Positions 27,444 through 36,692 of a DNA stretch of 64,000 bases are shown here, in pieces. Below the pieces are notes generated by a model. That model saw nothing but the letters and a program-made list of their open reading frames with translations. It did not search any database and was not told where the DNA came from. Origin of the DNA: Roseovarius nubinhibens ISM (GTDB lineage Bacteria; Pseudomonadota; Alphaproteobacteria; Rhodobacterales; Rhodobacteraceae); the NCBI RefSeq assembly GCF_000152625.1, contig NZ_CH724156.1, positions 938,966 to 1,002,965 on the forward strand, in the 5' to 3' direction. Made by a program: the position numbers and the translations under genes. Position 1 is the stretch's first letter. Every line of letters begins with the position of its first letter.

Positions 27444-29108
27444 TTACGCCGCGTGGTCCAGCGCGCTTTGACGGGTTTTCGTGGATTGCGCGCATTGGGG
27501 AAGGTCGAAGTAAAACGTCGTCCCCTTGCCAAGCTCGCTGACGAAATCCACCCGCCCATCGTGATGTTCGACAATCGCCTTCACGATGGTGAGCCCCAGA
27601 CCCGTGCCCTTGATGCGGCCCTTGTCCTGGGCACCCGCCTGTTTGAACGGCTCAAAGAGACCCGCGCGCGCCGCCTCTGGAATGCCCGGACCACGGTCGC
27701 TGATCGCCACCCGGATCATGTCGCCATTCGGGCGGGCACTGATCTCGACCTGGCTGCCGGTCTCGGAAAACTTGGCGGCGTTGGACATGAGATTGGTCAG
27801 AACCTGCAACAGCCGTCCCTTGTCGCCCGTCACCCAAAGCGGCGTCTCGGGCGATTTGCAGCGCAGCGTGACCCCCAGCCCCGTGGCATAGCCCGCATCC
27901 GATTCGATGGCCTCATCGATCAGCGCCCGCAGATCCATCCGGCCCATGGTAAATTCCATCTTGCCCGCCTCGAGCTTGCTCAGGTCGAGAATGTCATTCA
28001 CCAGCCCCAGCAGACGCTCGCCATTGTTCTCGGCAATCCGCAACAGCGACATCACCCCCGGCTCGAGCGGCCCCGCCGTCCCCGCGGTCAGCAATTGCAC
28101 CGCGCCCTTGATCGAGGTGAGCGGCGTGCGCAGCTCATGGGTCATCATCGACATGAAGTTCCGGCGCGTGGCCTCGGCCTCCATCCTCTGTGAAATATCG
28201 CGCAGCACCGCCACAAAACGCTTTTGCCCATCGACGGTCTCGATGATCTGGACATTGGCCTCCATCGCCACGCCATGGCATTCGGTCAGGAATTGCAGCG
28301 TCTCGGAGGCATCCGTCGGCGCCTCCTGCGCACAAAGATCGCGAATTGCGGCCCCAAACGGGTCTGGCAGCCGGTCGGCCCCATAGGTCCGGTACTCGCC
28401 CTCCGGCCAGCGCATCCGACGCAGCGCCGCATCGTTCATGAACAAGATTTTGCCCGAGTCCATATCGACGAGATAGACATCCTCGGGCAGCAGCTGCAGG
28501 CAGCGGGTCAATTGCCGCTCTTGCTCGCCGCTCCGCTGCTTGGTCACGTCATTGCAGAAATACATGGTCTTGAGATGGCCCATCCCGGTGCTGAACAGCG
28601 GCACCGCCGTGGTCCGCAGGATGCGCAGCTTGCCGCTCGCGCTCAGCACCTCGAGATCGCCGCTCCAGACATCGCCGCCATTGGTCTGACGGGCAATCGC
28701 CTCATAGGGGGCGCTGTCCGCCGCGCCCAGAAAGTGGCGCAGCTCCGAGCCCCGCAACCCATTCGCGCGAAAGCCGAGGGCATTGGTGAAATTCTCATTC
28801 ACGCTGAGGATCTTACCCTCGGAATCGGTGGTCAGGATCATCGCATGTTCATTGATGGCTTTTTCGCGAAACGCCAGCTCTGCCTGCTGGCTTTTCAACA
28901 GGTGCTCCCGCAGGCGCATCGTCTCGCTGCCGCGCCGAAACGCCACCACCAGAAGCCCGATGATCAGCGCCCAATGGGCCGCGTAGATCATCCAGAGCGA
29001 GCCGGAATGATCCGCCGGAACCAGATTCAAGAAGGTGAAGATGGACATGGCGGCGGTGACGAACAAGGCACCACTCAAGACCCAGAATACTCGTAAAGAA
29101 CTTTTCAT
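27444..29108 (-). CDS. PAS-domain sensor histidine kinase, membrane bound
   Basis: A 554-residue kinase with two N-terminal membrane helices (about 5-25 and 38-56), two PAS-type sensor domains (about 75-200 and 200-315), then a HisKA domain with phospho-acceptor His in SMMTHELRTPL and an ATPase domain (NLMSNAAKFS, DRGPGIPE, GTGLGLTIVKAI). The periplasmic loop is very short, so sensing is probably in the membrane or cytoplasm. The ATG at 29108 with AGG eight bases upstream is used. No receiver domain is attached; the single-domain regulator downstream is the natural partner. Confidence 0.9.
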   Translation of the reverse strand: MKSSLRVFWVLSGALFVTAAMSIFTFLNLVPADHSGSLWMIYAAHWALIIGLLVVAFRRGSETMRLREHLLKSQQAELAFREKAINEHAMILTTDSEGKILSVNENFTNALGFRANGLRGSELRHFLGAADSAPYEAIARQTNGGDVWSGDLEVLSASGKLRILRTTAVPLFSTGMGHLKTMYFCNDVTKQRSGEQERQLTRCLQLLPEDVYLVDMDSGKILFMNDAALRRMRWPEGEYRTYGADRLPDPFGAAIRDLCAQEAPTDASETLQFLTECHGVAMEANVQIIETVDGQKRFVAVLRDISQRMEAEATRRNFMSMMTHELRTPLTSIKGAVQLLTAGTAGPLEPGVMSLLRIAENNGERLLGLVNDILDLSKLEAGKMEFTMGRMDLRALIDEAIESDAGYATGLGVTLRCKSPETPLWVTGDKGRLLQVLTNLMSNAAKFSETGSQVEISARPNGDMIRVAISDRGPGIPEAARAGLFEPFKQAGAQDKGRIKGTGLGLTIVKAIVEHHDGRVDFVSELGKGTTFYFDLPQCAQSTKTRQSALDHAA

Positions 29109-29265
29109 TTGCCAACCTGTGCTTCCAAGCACTCGCACCCCAACAGTCGAGTGGTCGGTTCAATCTCTTTTGATTAAAATGCCGGGGGAAGACGGTCCCA
29201 GTTTGATCAAAGAACGGCGAAAATAAGGCAGTTTCTCACGAAACCGGCGCGCGCGCCCCGCCGGC

Positions 29266-32200
29266 TCAGGCGACCTTGGTCGGCACCGCGCCGCTGTCGC
29301 CGCTGGGCTTTCGCTCTTCCATCGGCAGGGTAAAGGTAAAGACGCTGCCCTTGCCCTCTTCGCTCGTCACCGAAATCCGCCCGCCCTGAAGCTCGACCAA
29401 CCGTCGCGAAATCGTCAGGCCGAGCCCGGTGCCGCCCTTGGCCCGGCTCGCCGAGGAATCGATCTGATTGAACTGGTCAAAGATCAGCGCCTGCTCCTTG
29501 GCCGGGATGCCACAGCCGCTGTCGCGCACATGGATCGCCACATCCGCGCCCTTCACTTCGGCCTCGATCCGGATCTGCCCCTTGTCGGTGAACTTGAGCG
29601 CATTGCCCACAAGGTTGATCAGGATCTGACGCAGGCGCATTTCATCGGCAAACACGCTCAGCTCGCCGATCGCCCCGACGAGATCGACCGATTTCTCATG
29701 CGCCGCATTGCTGAACTGATCGAGCACCGACCGCACCACCCGCTCGAGCTCAAGATCGACCGGATCGATCTTGAGCTTGCCGGCATCGATCTTGGCCAGA
29801 TCCAGCATTTCATTGATCAGCTTGAGCAGATGCTTGCCGGAATCTTCCATCTTGCCCGCGTATTTCCCGACCTCGCGCTGCACCGCCTCCAGATGTTCGA
29901 TGGCGCCGGTGGCAGTCAAATCCCCGGCACTGGCCGCCTCGCGCAGCTCCTTGACCGAGGTCAAGAGCTCCGGCTTGGCCAGGAAGGAGTTATAGCCCAG
30001 GATAACCGTCAGCGGCGTGCGCAGCTCATGGCTCATCACATTGAGGAAATCGGTCTTGGCCACATTCGCGGCCTCCGCCTCCTGCAGCGCATTATAAAGC
30101 ACGGTGATATCGGTGCCGACGCCGCGATAACCGGCAAAATTGCCATTGTCGTCGTAGAAGGGCACGCCGCTGATCTGGATCCATTTCGGCTGCCGGTCCG
30201 AGCTCAGCGCCGGATAGACAAGATTGCGGAAGGTCTCCCGCCGGTCCTGCGCGGCAAAGAGCAGCTCCCAATCCGCCACCTCTTTCAACCCGCTGAGCGC
30301 CTCGACGATCTCCGAGATTTTCATCCCGATGCTCTTGCGCGTATCGCCGCCAAACAGCCGCTCGAACCCTTCGGAAATATAGGTGAATCGCAGATCGGCA
30401 TCCTGTTCCCAGAACCAGTCGTTGCTGATCTCCGCCACATCCGAGAACCGTTTCTCGGCAGCGTCACGTTCGCTCAGCGCGGTGCGCAGTTTCTCGTTCG
30501 ACGACAGAAGCTGCGTTTCCTGCTTCTTCAACTCGGTGATGTCGACCCGGATGCCGACCCGCCCGCCATCCGAGGTCGGATGCGAATAGGACCGCACCCA
30601 GCGGCCGTTCTGCAGCGGATATTCCCACTGATATTCGCCGCCATCCATCCGCTTGTGATGCGCCGCGAGCCATTCCTCCTCGCGCCCGACCGCCTCCGGA
30701 TATTCGCCCCGCTCGAGCCCATAGGCGACCACATCCTCCTCCGAGACGCCGATCTTGATCGCCGGCGCGCTCTTCTCATAGAGGGACAGATAATAATCGT
30801 TGAACATGGTCAGGCGACGATCGCCATCCGTCAGCCAGAACCCCGCCGGCATCGCGTTGATCGCGTCGCGCAGCCGCCGCTCGGCCTGTTCCGCCCGCGC
30901 CCGGCTCTGCACCAGCTCGGTCACATCCATCCGCAGGCTCACCCGCCCGCCATCCGGCGTCGGCCGCTCGAGGATGCGCAAACAGCGCCCATCGTCGAGC
31001 TGCTGTTCGATGATGTCATCCGCCGCCCGGTGGCTCGCCATCCGGTCCGCCAGCCATTCCTCTTCCCGGCCAAGCGCCTCCGGGTATTGCCCATGCCGCA
31101 GCCCAAAGCGCAGGATATCGACAAACCGCGCGCCCGGCACCATGGCCTCGGCGCTTTTCTTGTAGAATTCCTTGTATTTGCGGTTGCAAACCACCAGCCG
31201 ATCCTCGGCATCATAGAGCACGAAGGCATCGGGCAGCGTCTCGATCGCCGTCATCAGAAGATCCTTGGACTTCTGCGCCAGCTGTTCCGCCACTTCGGCC
31301 CGATACCGGGTTTCCACCTGCCGCGTGATATCGCTGCGCAGACCGACCAGACCGCCATTCGGCGTGCCCTTCTCATAGATCCGCACCCAGCGCCCGCCGC
31401 TGAAGGCCACTTCGAAATCATTGCCGTCTTCGCCCGGCGGTTTGAGCTGCTCGGCGAGCCATTCCTCCTCGCGCCCGACCGCATCGGGGAACTGGCCACG
31501 CTCGATCCCGAGCGCCAGAATATCCTTGAAATAGACCCCGGGTTTGATCGCATCGGCAATCTTGTCATGCAGATCGAGATAGGGCTGGTTGAACAGCACC
31601 ATACGATACTCTTCATCGAGCAGGATGAACCCGTCCGACAGGCTGTCCACCGCCAGTTTGAGCTGCACCTGCGCCCGACGGCGTTCGAGATTTTGCTGCC
31701 GCAGCCCCAGCGCCGCGCCCCAGATCATCGCCGCCATGATGAACAGGCTCACATAGGTTTCCCAATGCGGCTCGTATTTGCTGCCCCAACCGGCCATCGG
31801 CGCCGCGTAAATATCGAGCGCCATCCCCTTCATCGCCGAGGTTTGCGACAGCGGCTCGGCCTCGAGCGTGGCGGCATCGCCGATCACCACCTCGCGGCTG
31901 CCATTGCCCGCCTCGTCGGACCGGATCGCGACCCGGTAGCCTTCCCACTCGGCGTTTTCCATGACCGTCATCGCCAGCGCCGCCTCGAGCAGCGCCTCAG
32001 CATCAAGCACCAGCGACACCACCCGGGTGACCGGCGTGCCCTCGCCGTCGGCCTGAATGGGCGACACCGGCATCCGGACCAACACACCCGGCTGCCCCTG
32101 CAACAGAATGAGCGGCCCCTGATATTCCGTCATCCCGGTCCGCTGCACCCGTTCGATCGCCGCATATTGCAGCGGCCTTTCACGCAGATCGATCCCCACA

Positions 32201-32586
32201 ACCTGCTTGTTGCTCTCATAGGGATGCACCAGCTCGATCCGCCCATCCATCAGATAGGCGAGGTTCAGGATCGCCGGTTCGTTTTCGGTAAACCGGCTCG
32301 AAATATGGGTGAATCGGGTCTGATCAATGCTTTCATCAAGCTCGAGCGCCGTCGCCACACCACGCGCGCGCAACTCCTGATCATGGAGGTAGAGATCAAA
32401 CTTGTCGCCCAACCGTTCGAGGAACCGGGCGGCATTCTGCTGCTCTTCCTTGAGAGACGCCGTCGCCCGCCGATCCTCGGCCAGATAGATCGCCACGCCG
32501 AGAAACAGCGCGATCAAAAGCCCGCCAGCAATCGCTGCTGGCGTTATGAACGGCACGCGTCCGGTATTTGACCTCGCTCTTGTCAC
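29266..32586 (-). CDS. CHASE / multi-PAS sensor histidine kinase
   Basis: A 1106-residue membrane kinase. After a first helix (about 15-35) comes a periplasmic CHASE-type sensor (AIERVQRTGMTEYQGPL) and a second helix near 275-293. Three successive PAS_7-like domains follow, each containing GREEEWLA (about 315-425, 435-550, 560-680), then one further PAS (about 705-830). The kinase core has His in NVMSHELRTPL, NLVGNALKFT and GTGLGLTISRRL. No receiver domain is fused, so phosphotransfer to the nearby receiver and Hpt proteins is expected. A GTG start with AAGG upstream is the only reasonable start. Confidence 0.9.
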   Translation of the reverse strand: MTRARSNTGRVPFITPAAIAGGLLIALFLGVAIYLAEDRRATASLKEEQQNAARFLERLGDKFDLYLHDQELRARGVATALELDESIDQTRFTHISSRFTENEPAILNLAYLMDGRIELVHPYESNKQVVGIDLRERPLQYAAIERVQRTGMTEYQGPLILLQGQPGVLVRMPVSPIQADGEGTPVTRVVSLVLDAEALLEAALAMTVMENAEWEGYRVAIRSDEAGNGSREVVIGDAATLEAEPLSQTSAMKGMALDIYAAPMAGWGSKYEPHWETYVSLFIMAAMIWGAALGLRQQNLERRRAQVQLKLAVDSLSDGFILLDEEYRMVLFNQPYLDLHDKIADAIKPGVYFKDILALGIERGQFPDAVGREEEWLAEQLKPPGEDGNDFEVAFSGGRWVRIYEKGTPNGGLVGLRSDITRQVETRYRAEVAEQLAQKSKDLLMTAIETLPDAFVLYDAEDRLVVCNRKYKEFYKKSAEAMVPGARFVDILRFGLRHGQYPEALGREEEWLADRMASHRAADDIIEQQLDDGRCLRILERPTPDGGRVSLRMDVTELVQSRARAEQAERRLRDAINAMPAGFWLTDGDRRLTMFNDYYLSLYEKSAPAIKIGVSEEDVVAYGLERGEYPEAVGREEEWLAAHHKRMDGGEYQWEYPLQNGRWVRSYSHPTSDGGRVGIRVDITELKKQETQLLSSNEKLRTALSERDAAEKRFSDVAEISNDWFWEQDADLRFTYISEGFERLFGGDTRKSIGMKISEIVEALSGLKEVADWELLFAAQDRRETFRNLVYPALSSDRQPKWIQISGVPFYDDNGNFAGYRGVGTDITVLYNALQEAEAANVAKTDFLNVMSHELRTPLTVILGYNSFLAKPELLTSVKELREAASAGDLTATGAIEHLEAVQREVGKYAGKMEDSGKHLLKLINEMLDLAKIDAGKLKIDPVDLELERVVRSVLDQFSNAAHEKSVDLVGAIGELSVFADEMRLRQILINLVGNALKFTDKGQIRIEAEVKGADVAIHVRDSGCGIPAKEQALIFDQFNQIDSSASRAKGGTGLGLTISRRLVELQGGRISVTSEEGKGSVFTFTLPMEERKPSGDSGAVPTKVA

Positions 32587-32690
32587 TCAAAGACCTTGTG
32601 ATTCACTCGCGCTGAACGAGCATTGGGACTTCGTCAGGTATTCTTGCGAAGATACACTAATACCCGGTTAAACCTCCTCATGACGGAGCG

Positions 32691-33050
32691 TCACTCCGGC
32701 AATTCGGCCTCGAGACGGTCCATCAGGGCTTCGACCGCATCCAATGCGGCCTGCAGCGCCGGGTCGCTGTCACGCTCTTCGAGCGCCTTGGACCAGGCCA
32801 CTTCCGATGTCACCGCCGCCGCGCCTATGTCGGCAAAACCGAGGCTGGGCGCAAGCCCCGCGAGGCTATGCGACGCCATTTCGATCTTGCGCGCCGCCTC
32901 AATCGGGTCATTGCCGCTGCGCAGATCGGCCAGCGCGGCTTCGAGATGCAGGATTTTCTCTTCGATCGTGTCGATAAATCTGAGCCGCATCCCGGCGATG
33001 GCCTGGCTGAGCGCGGCAGGCATATCCGTCATCTTGCGATCATCCCGCAT
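32691..33050 (-). CDS. Hpt-domain histidine phosphotransfer protein
   Basis: A 119-residue all-helical protein with an Hpt-like phospho-acceptor segment: His in MASHSLAGLAPSLGF (compare the HxLKGxxxxxG signature). Such proteins relay phosphate between receivers. The ATG at 33050 has GAGGAG six bases upstream and overlaps the end of the upstream receiver gene by 11 bp, so the two are translationally coupled. The large kinase gene lies 104 bp downstream on the same strand. Confidence 0.78.
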   Translation of the reverse strand: MRDDRKMTDMPAALSQAIAGMRLRFIDTIEEKILHLEAALADLRSGNDPIEAARKIEMASHSLAGLAPSLGFADIGAAAVTSEVAWSKALEERDSDPALQAALDAVEALMDRLEAELPE

Positions 33051-34014
33051 GGCGATACTCCTCGGTCTCATACCGCGCTGCCTTGGCCGTCTCGTCCTGC
33101 CCGCGCGCCGAAGAGATGGCCCGCGCGACCATTTCCGCCGGATCGACCCGCGCGAAGACACCGCTCGATTGCGCCGCCCCGATCTGCACCCGTGGCATCG
33201 GCAGGGCGCAGGTCTCCAGCACCGCGAGCCGCTGTGCGATCCGGTCATTGACCATGACTTCGGCCTCTTCGGGCTCACTCACGAGCCGACCGGATTTTGT
33301 CTGCACCACGCAAAAATCCCCGGCCCCGGCATAGGCCAGCATCGCCCGGCTGTCGCCAAGGCTCTCGGCAATGGCGCAAGACACTTCGCGCAGGATATCG
33401 ACGAATTCCGATTGCGAAGATTGCAAAAAGATCTGCGAGGCATTGCTGACATGCAGCCCGACCACCGCCTGCGTCACAAAGCGCAGAGGCCCGAGCCGCA
33501 GCAGATAGTTTTCAAACCCCGCGAAAGGCAGCGTGTTATGCCCCTCGTCCAGGGTGATCTGATCGCCAAAGCCGAGCGTGTTCTCGGCCCGCTCCACCTG
33601 ATCCATCTGATCGCGCAACCGCAGCGCCGACTGGCGCTCTTCGATGAGCGCCCGCGCCATACGGATCCGCGCGCCGAGCTCGATACTGTCGAGCGGCTTG
33701 GTCAGGTAATCATTAGCCCCATTGCGGAACGCCTGATCCACATGCGCCTTATCCGACAGCGCCGTCACCATGAGAATGGGCGTGGTGTCATAGCCCGCCT
33801 CGGCCCGAATGGCCCGGCAGAGCGTGATCCCATCCATTCCCGGCATCCGAATATCGAGCAGACAGCAGTCAAACGGCACCTCCGACTTTCGAATCTCACG
33901 CAGCGCTTCTTCGCCAGACGTGCAAGGGTGCGTGTCGAAATACCCCAGATTTCCCAGATACTTCGTCATCAGCTCCAGAAAGAGCGGCTGATCGTCAACG
34001 ATCAGAATTTTCAT
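33040..34014 (-). CDS. Response regulator with degenerate GGDEF-like output domain
   Basis: A 324-residue protein. Residues 1-120 are a receiver with acidic residues in IVDDQP, phospho-acceptor Asp in CLLDIRMPGMDG and the TKPLDS lysine. After a coiled linker, residues about 175-310 resemble a diguanylate-cyclase fold, but the signature GGDEF is replaced by AGAGDF in YAGAGDFCVV, so catalysis is unlikely. It may bind a nucleotide or act as a protein-interaction output. It is upstream of and overlaps the Hpt gene, suggesting a phosphorelay with the CHASE kinase. Confidence 0.82.
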   Translation of the reverse strand: MKILIVDDQPLFLELMTKYLGNLGYFDTHPCTSGEEALREIRKSEVPFDCCLLDIRMPGMDGITLCRAIRAEAGYDTTPILMVTALSDKAHVDQAFRNGANDYLTKPLDSIELGARIRMARALIEERQSALRLRDQMDQVERAENTLGFGDQITLDEGHNTLPFAGFENYLLRLGPLRFVTQAVVGLHVSNASQIFLQSSQSEFVDILREVSCAIAESLGDSRAMLAYAGAGDFCVVQTKSGRLVSEPEEAEVMVNDRIAQRLAVLETCALPMPRVQIGAAQSSGVFARVDPAEMVARAISSARGQDETAKAARYETEEYRHAG

Positions 34015-34256
34015 TTTGTGCCTCGGCTTTTTTTATTGTTTTAAGCACTCACACAAGATTCACCCATTAGTTGTGCGATCATGTCTATGCGAATGTGGCG
34101 ACAAAATGGCACCTGTCAAAATTTAAGCGATATTTTGGGAAAGGTGTGCGCGCGCCACAGCCCGCCGCCTCCGGCCTCGGCTCCCCGGCAAAACACCCCC
34201 ATGCGGATCATCCCGGCCCACGCGCCGCCCGAACATCCGCACCGACGCGATACCGA
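34015..34256. other. Gene-free region upstream of receiver/Hpt genes
   Basis: A 242-bp gap between the TetR gene and the receiver gene, both on the minus strand. The side next to the receiver gene is AT-rich (runs of T and A near 34020-34130) and probably holds its promoter. No hairpin with T-run or coding frame is convincing. Confidence 0.35.
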
Positions 34257-34916
34257 CTAGAAACTGTCGGGAAACAGCCCCGTCAAAAACCGCCGCACGA
34301 TACGCTCGGCCTCGGTGCGATCGAACGCGTCCATATGGGTGAGAAAGTCGGTCCACATCCCCTCCATCATCACCAGCGTGCCATAGGTCGCATCCCGCGC
34401 CAGCCGGCTGTCCGCCGCATGGCCCTCGCCATCAGCGATCCGGTCGAACACCTGCCGCAGGGTCTGACGCAGCCGGAAATCGCGGGTGTCGCTGAACCGG
34501 GCGATCTCGGGGTTGGCGCTCGCCACCCCCCGGAACGCATGCCAGATCTTGGCCGAGCGTTCATTGAGCAGCTCGGCGCTCAGATCCGCCCGCACAATCG
34601 CCATTACGGTCTCGGCCGGCGCGTCGGGCAGCCCGGTCATCTGCCGCTCCATCTCGTCGTAATAGGCCTCGTTGAACGCCTGCGCCGCCGCCACGAGAAG
34701 ATTGTCCTTACCGCCGAAATGCAGGTGGATCATCCCGCGCGACAGCGCGGCGCGCTCGATGATCCGGCTGACGGTGGTTTCGGTGATTCCGTGGATCGCA
34801 ATCGTGTCGAGCGTGGCATCGATCAACAGCTGCCGGTTCTTCTCAGGCTGCCGTCCGCCGCTGCGCCCGCGAGATGGGGCGTCTGACTTTTCCATATCTT
34901 TCATGAGCTTGGGCAT
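34257..34916 (-). CDS. TetR family transcriptional regulator
   Basis: A 219-residue repressor-type protein. The helix-turn-helix is at about residues 22-65 (ATLDTIAIHGITETTVSRII...LSRGMIHLHFGGKDNLL), and the C-terminal ligand domain resembles the BetI-type TetR subgroup (ADLSAELLNERSAKIWHAF). BetI-like proteins answer to choline or betaine compounds. It is divergent from the transporter and amine-oxidation genes, with a perfect palindrome between them, so it most likely controls them. The start at 34916 (GAGG close upstream) is chosen; ATGs at 34904 and 34895 are alternatives. Confidence 0.88.
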   Translation of the reverse strand: MPKLMKDMEKSDAPSRGRSGGRQPEKNRQLLIDATLDTIAIHGITETTVSRIIERAALSRGMIHLHFGGKDNLLVAAAQAFNEAYYDEMERQMTGLPDAPAETVMAIVRADLSAELLNERSAKIWHAFRGVASANPEIARFSDTRDFRLRQTLRQVFDRIADGEGHAADSRLARDATYGTLVMMEGMWTDFLTHMDAFDRTEAERIVRRFLTGLFPDSF

Positions 34917-34955
34917 CGGCCTCACTGAAAATGTATCGGCACTGTAACAGGAAGA

Positions 34956-34961
34956 TTGACA
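34956..34961 (+). promoter_or_regulatory. Possible -35 element of transporter operon
   Basis: TTGACA is a perfect -35 hexamer about 82 bp before the first permease start. A good -10 at 17-18 bp is not evident, so the assignment is tentative. The palindrome at 34987-35004 would lie over the downstream half of such a promoter. Confidence 0.35.
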
Positions 34962-34986
34962 CAAGGCACCCCGCTGCGCAATGGTT

Positions 34987-35004
34987 AATGGACGAGCGTC
35001 CATT
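34987..35004 (+). promoter_or_regulatory. Palindromic operator, probable TetR-family site
   Basis: AATGGACG-AG-CGTCCATT is a perfect inverted repeat with 8-bp arms, 39 bp before the permease start and inside the divergent promoter region with the TetR gene. Its size and centre spacing are typical of TetR-family operators. Binding by the adjacent regulator is inferred. Confidence 0.7.
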
Positions 35005-35042
35005 TAGGGGATTTCCCCGGCGACAGACGGATCGGGGAACAA

Positions 35043-35903
35043 ATGTTCAAACTGCGAAGCGACACCTCCAGGGGCCTGACCCTTGCTGCACCGGCCACGC
35101 TCTATGTGGGGCTGCTGGTTGCGGCGCCACTGGTCATCCTCGTGGCCTATTCCATGTGGACCCAGACCTATGTGAGCATCGATCGCACCCCCACTTGGGC
35201 CAATTACCGCGAGGCGCTGACCGATCCGCTGGTCCGGCATCTGATGATCCGCTCGATCCTGATTGCCGGCGCGGTGACCGTGGCCACCGTGCTCACCGCC
35301 TATCCGATCGCCTATTTCATCGCCTTCCGCGCCCGCAAGAAAACGCTCTGGCTGTTGCTCATCACCATCCCCTTCTGGTCGAGCTACCTGCTCCGCGTCT
35401 TCGCATGGAAGCTCATCCTCGGCTTTAACGGGGTGATGAATTCGGCCCTCATGGTCACCGGCATGATCGACGAGCCGCTGACCTTCCTGCTCTATAATGA
35501 ATTCGCCGTGGTCCTGACCCTCGCCCATGCCTGGGCCCCTTTCGCGATCCTGCCGATCTATGTCTCGCTGCAGAAAATCGACCCGAGCCTGCTCGAAGCC
35601 GCCACCGATCTCGGCAATGGCGCGGTCGCCCGGTTCCTGCGCGTCACCCTGCCGCTGACCATTCCCGGCATCATCGCCGCCAGCCTGATCATCTTCATCC
35701 CCACCGTGGGCGATTATGTGACCCCCTCGCTGGTCGGCGGCTCGGATGGCAAGATGATCGCCAATCTCATTCAGGTGCAGTTCGGCGCCGCCAACAACTG
35801 GCCGCTCGGCGCGACCCTGTCGCTGCTGGCGATGCTGGCGGTGGGCTTTGTCGCCCTCGTCTTCGCGCTGGGCCTCACCGCAGCAGGGAGACGCATCCGA
35901 TGA
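35043..35903 (+). CDS. ABC transporter permease, PotB-like
   Basis: A 286-residue inner-membrane permease with about six helices and the EAA cytoplasmic loop (LLEAATDLGNGAVARFLRVTLPLTIPG), which docks to the ATPase. It belongs to the spermidine/putrescine (PotB) type of permease, a family that also imports choline- and betaine-like compounds. It is the first gene of a B-C-A-D transporter operon; the next permease overlaps it by 4 bp. The substrate is inferred from the downstream demethylation genes, not from the permease itself. Confidence 0.92.
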   Translation: MFKLRSDTSRGLTLAAPATLYVGLLVAAPLVILVAYSMWTQTYVSIDRTPTWANYREALTDPLVRHLMIRSILIAGAVTVATVLTAYPIAYFIAFRARKKTLWLLLITIPFWSSYLLRVFAWKLILGFNGVMNSALMVTGMIDEPLTFLLYNEFAVVLTLAHAWAPFAILPIYVSLQKIDPSLLEAATDLGNGAVARFLRVTLPLTIPGIIAASLIIFIPTVGDYVTPSLVGGSDGKMIANLIQVQFGAANNWPLGATLSLLAMLAVGFVALVFALGLTAAGRRIR

Positions 35904-36685
35904 AACGCGCCAATGGCCTGCTGATCTACACCACGCTCTACTTGGCCTTCCTCTACCTGCCGGTGCTGCTGCTGCCGCTATTTTCCTTCAACGATGGCAC
36001 CATCGTGGCCTTTCCGATCAAGGGTTGGACGCTCGACTGGTATCGCCAGCTCGGCGCGCAGGACACGCTGCTGAACGCGCTCGGCAACAGCCTGATCGTC
36101 GGCATCACCACTGCGCTTCTGGCCACCTCCATGGGGCTTTTTGCGGCCCGCGCCTATGTGCGCAACCGCTTCCCCGGCAAAGAGGCCTCCGAAGGGCTCG
36201 TCATGCTGCCGCTGGTGATCCCCGGCATCATCGTCGCCTCGTCGATGCTGGTGCTCTTCATCTCCATCGGGCTTAAACCCTCGCTCACCGCGGTGATCCT
36301 CGGCCATAGTTTCCTCGCCCTGCCGTTCTCGGTCTCGATCATGAAATCCGCCTTTGACGATTTCGACGCCTCGCTCGAAGAGGCGGCCTATGATCTCGGT
36401 TCGACCGTGCTCGAAACCTTCCGCCGGGTGACGCTGCCGGTGGTCGCCCCCGGCATCGTGTCGAGCTTTCTTGTGACCTTCACGGTGAGCTTTGACGAGT
36501 TCGTGCTCGCCTTCTTCCTCTCCGGGAACGAGCCGACCCTGCCGGTCTATATCTGGAGCCAGATCCGCTTCCCGGCCAAGCTGCCCAACACACTGGCCCT
36601 CGGCTCTGTGCTGCTGCTGGCCTCGGTGCTGCTGCTTGTCGTTGCCGAATATTTCCGCCGCCGTTCCTCCTCCAAATCAGCCTGA
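35900..36685 (+). CDS. ABC transporter permease, PotC-like
   Basis: A 261-residue permease with about six helices and an EAA loop (LEEAAYDLGSTVLETFRRVTLPVVAPG). It pairs with the PotB-like permease to form the membrane channel. The ATGA overlap with the upstream gene shows coupling. The long FSFNDGTIVAFPIKGWTLDWY periplasmic stretch after helix 1 is typical of PotC proteins. Confidence 0.92.
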   Translation: MKRANGLLIYTTLYLAFLYLPVLLLPLFSFNDGTIVAFPIKGWTLDWYRQLGAQDTLLNALGNSLIVGITTALLATSMGLFAARAYVRNRFPGKEASEGLVMLPLVIPGIIVASSMLVLFISIGLKPSLTAVILGHSFLALPFSVSIMKSAFDDFDASLEEAAYDLGSTVLETFRRVTLPVVAPGIVSSFLVTFTVSFDEFVLAFFLSGNEPTLPVYIWSQIRFPAKLPNTLALGSVLLLASVLLLVVAEYFRRRSSSKSA

Positions 36686-36692
36686 GGTTTTC

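Noticed and set aside
29530..32571. A plus-strand frame of about 1000 codons opposite the CHASE/PAS kinase
   Set aside because: Mirror frame of a real gene, with low-complexity Arg/His/Pro composition and no ribosome site or domain.
33040..34014. Active diguanylate cyclase
   Set aside because: The GGDEF signature is AGAGDF, lacking the catalytic acidic residue pattern.
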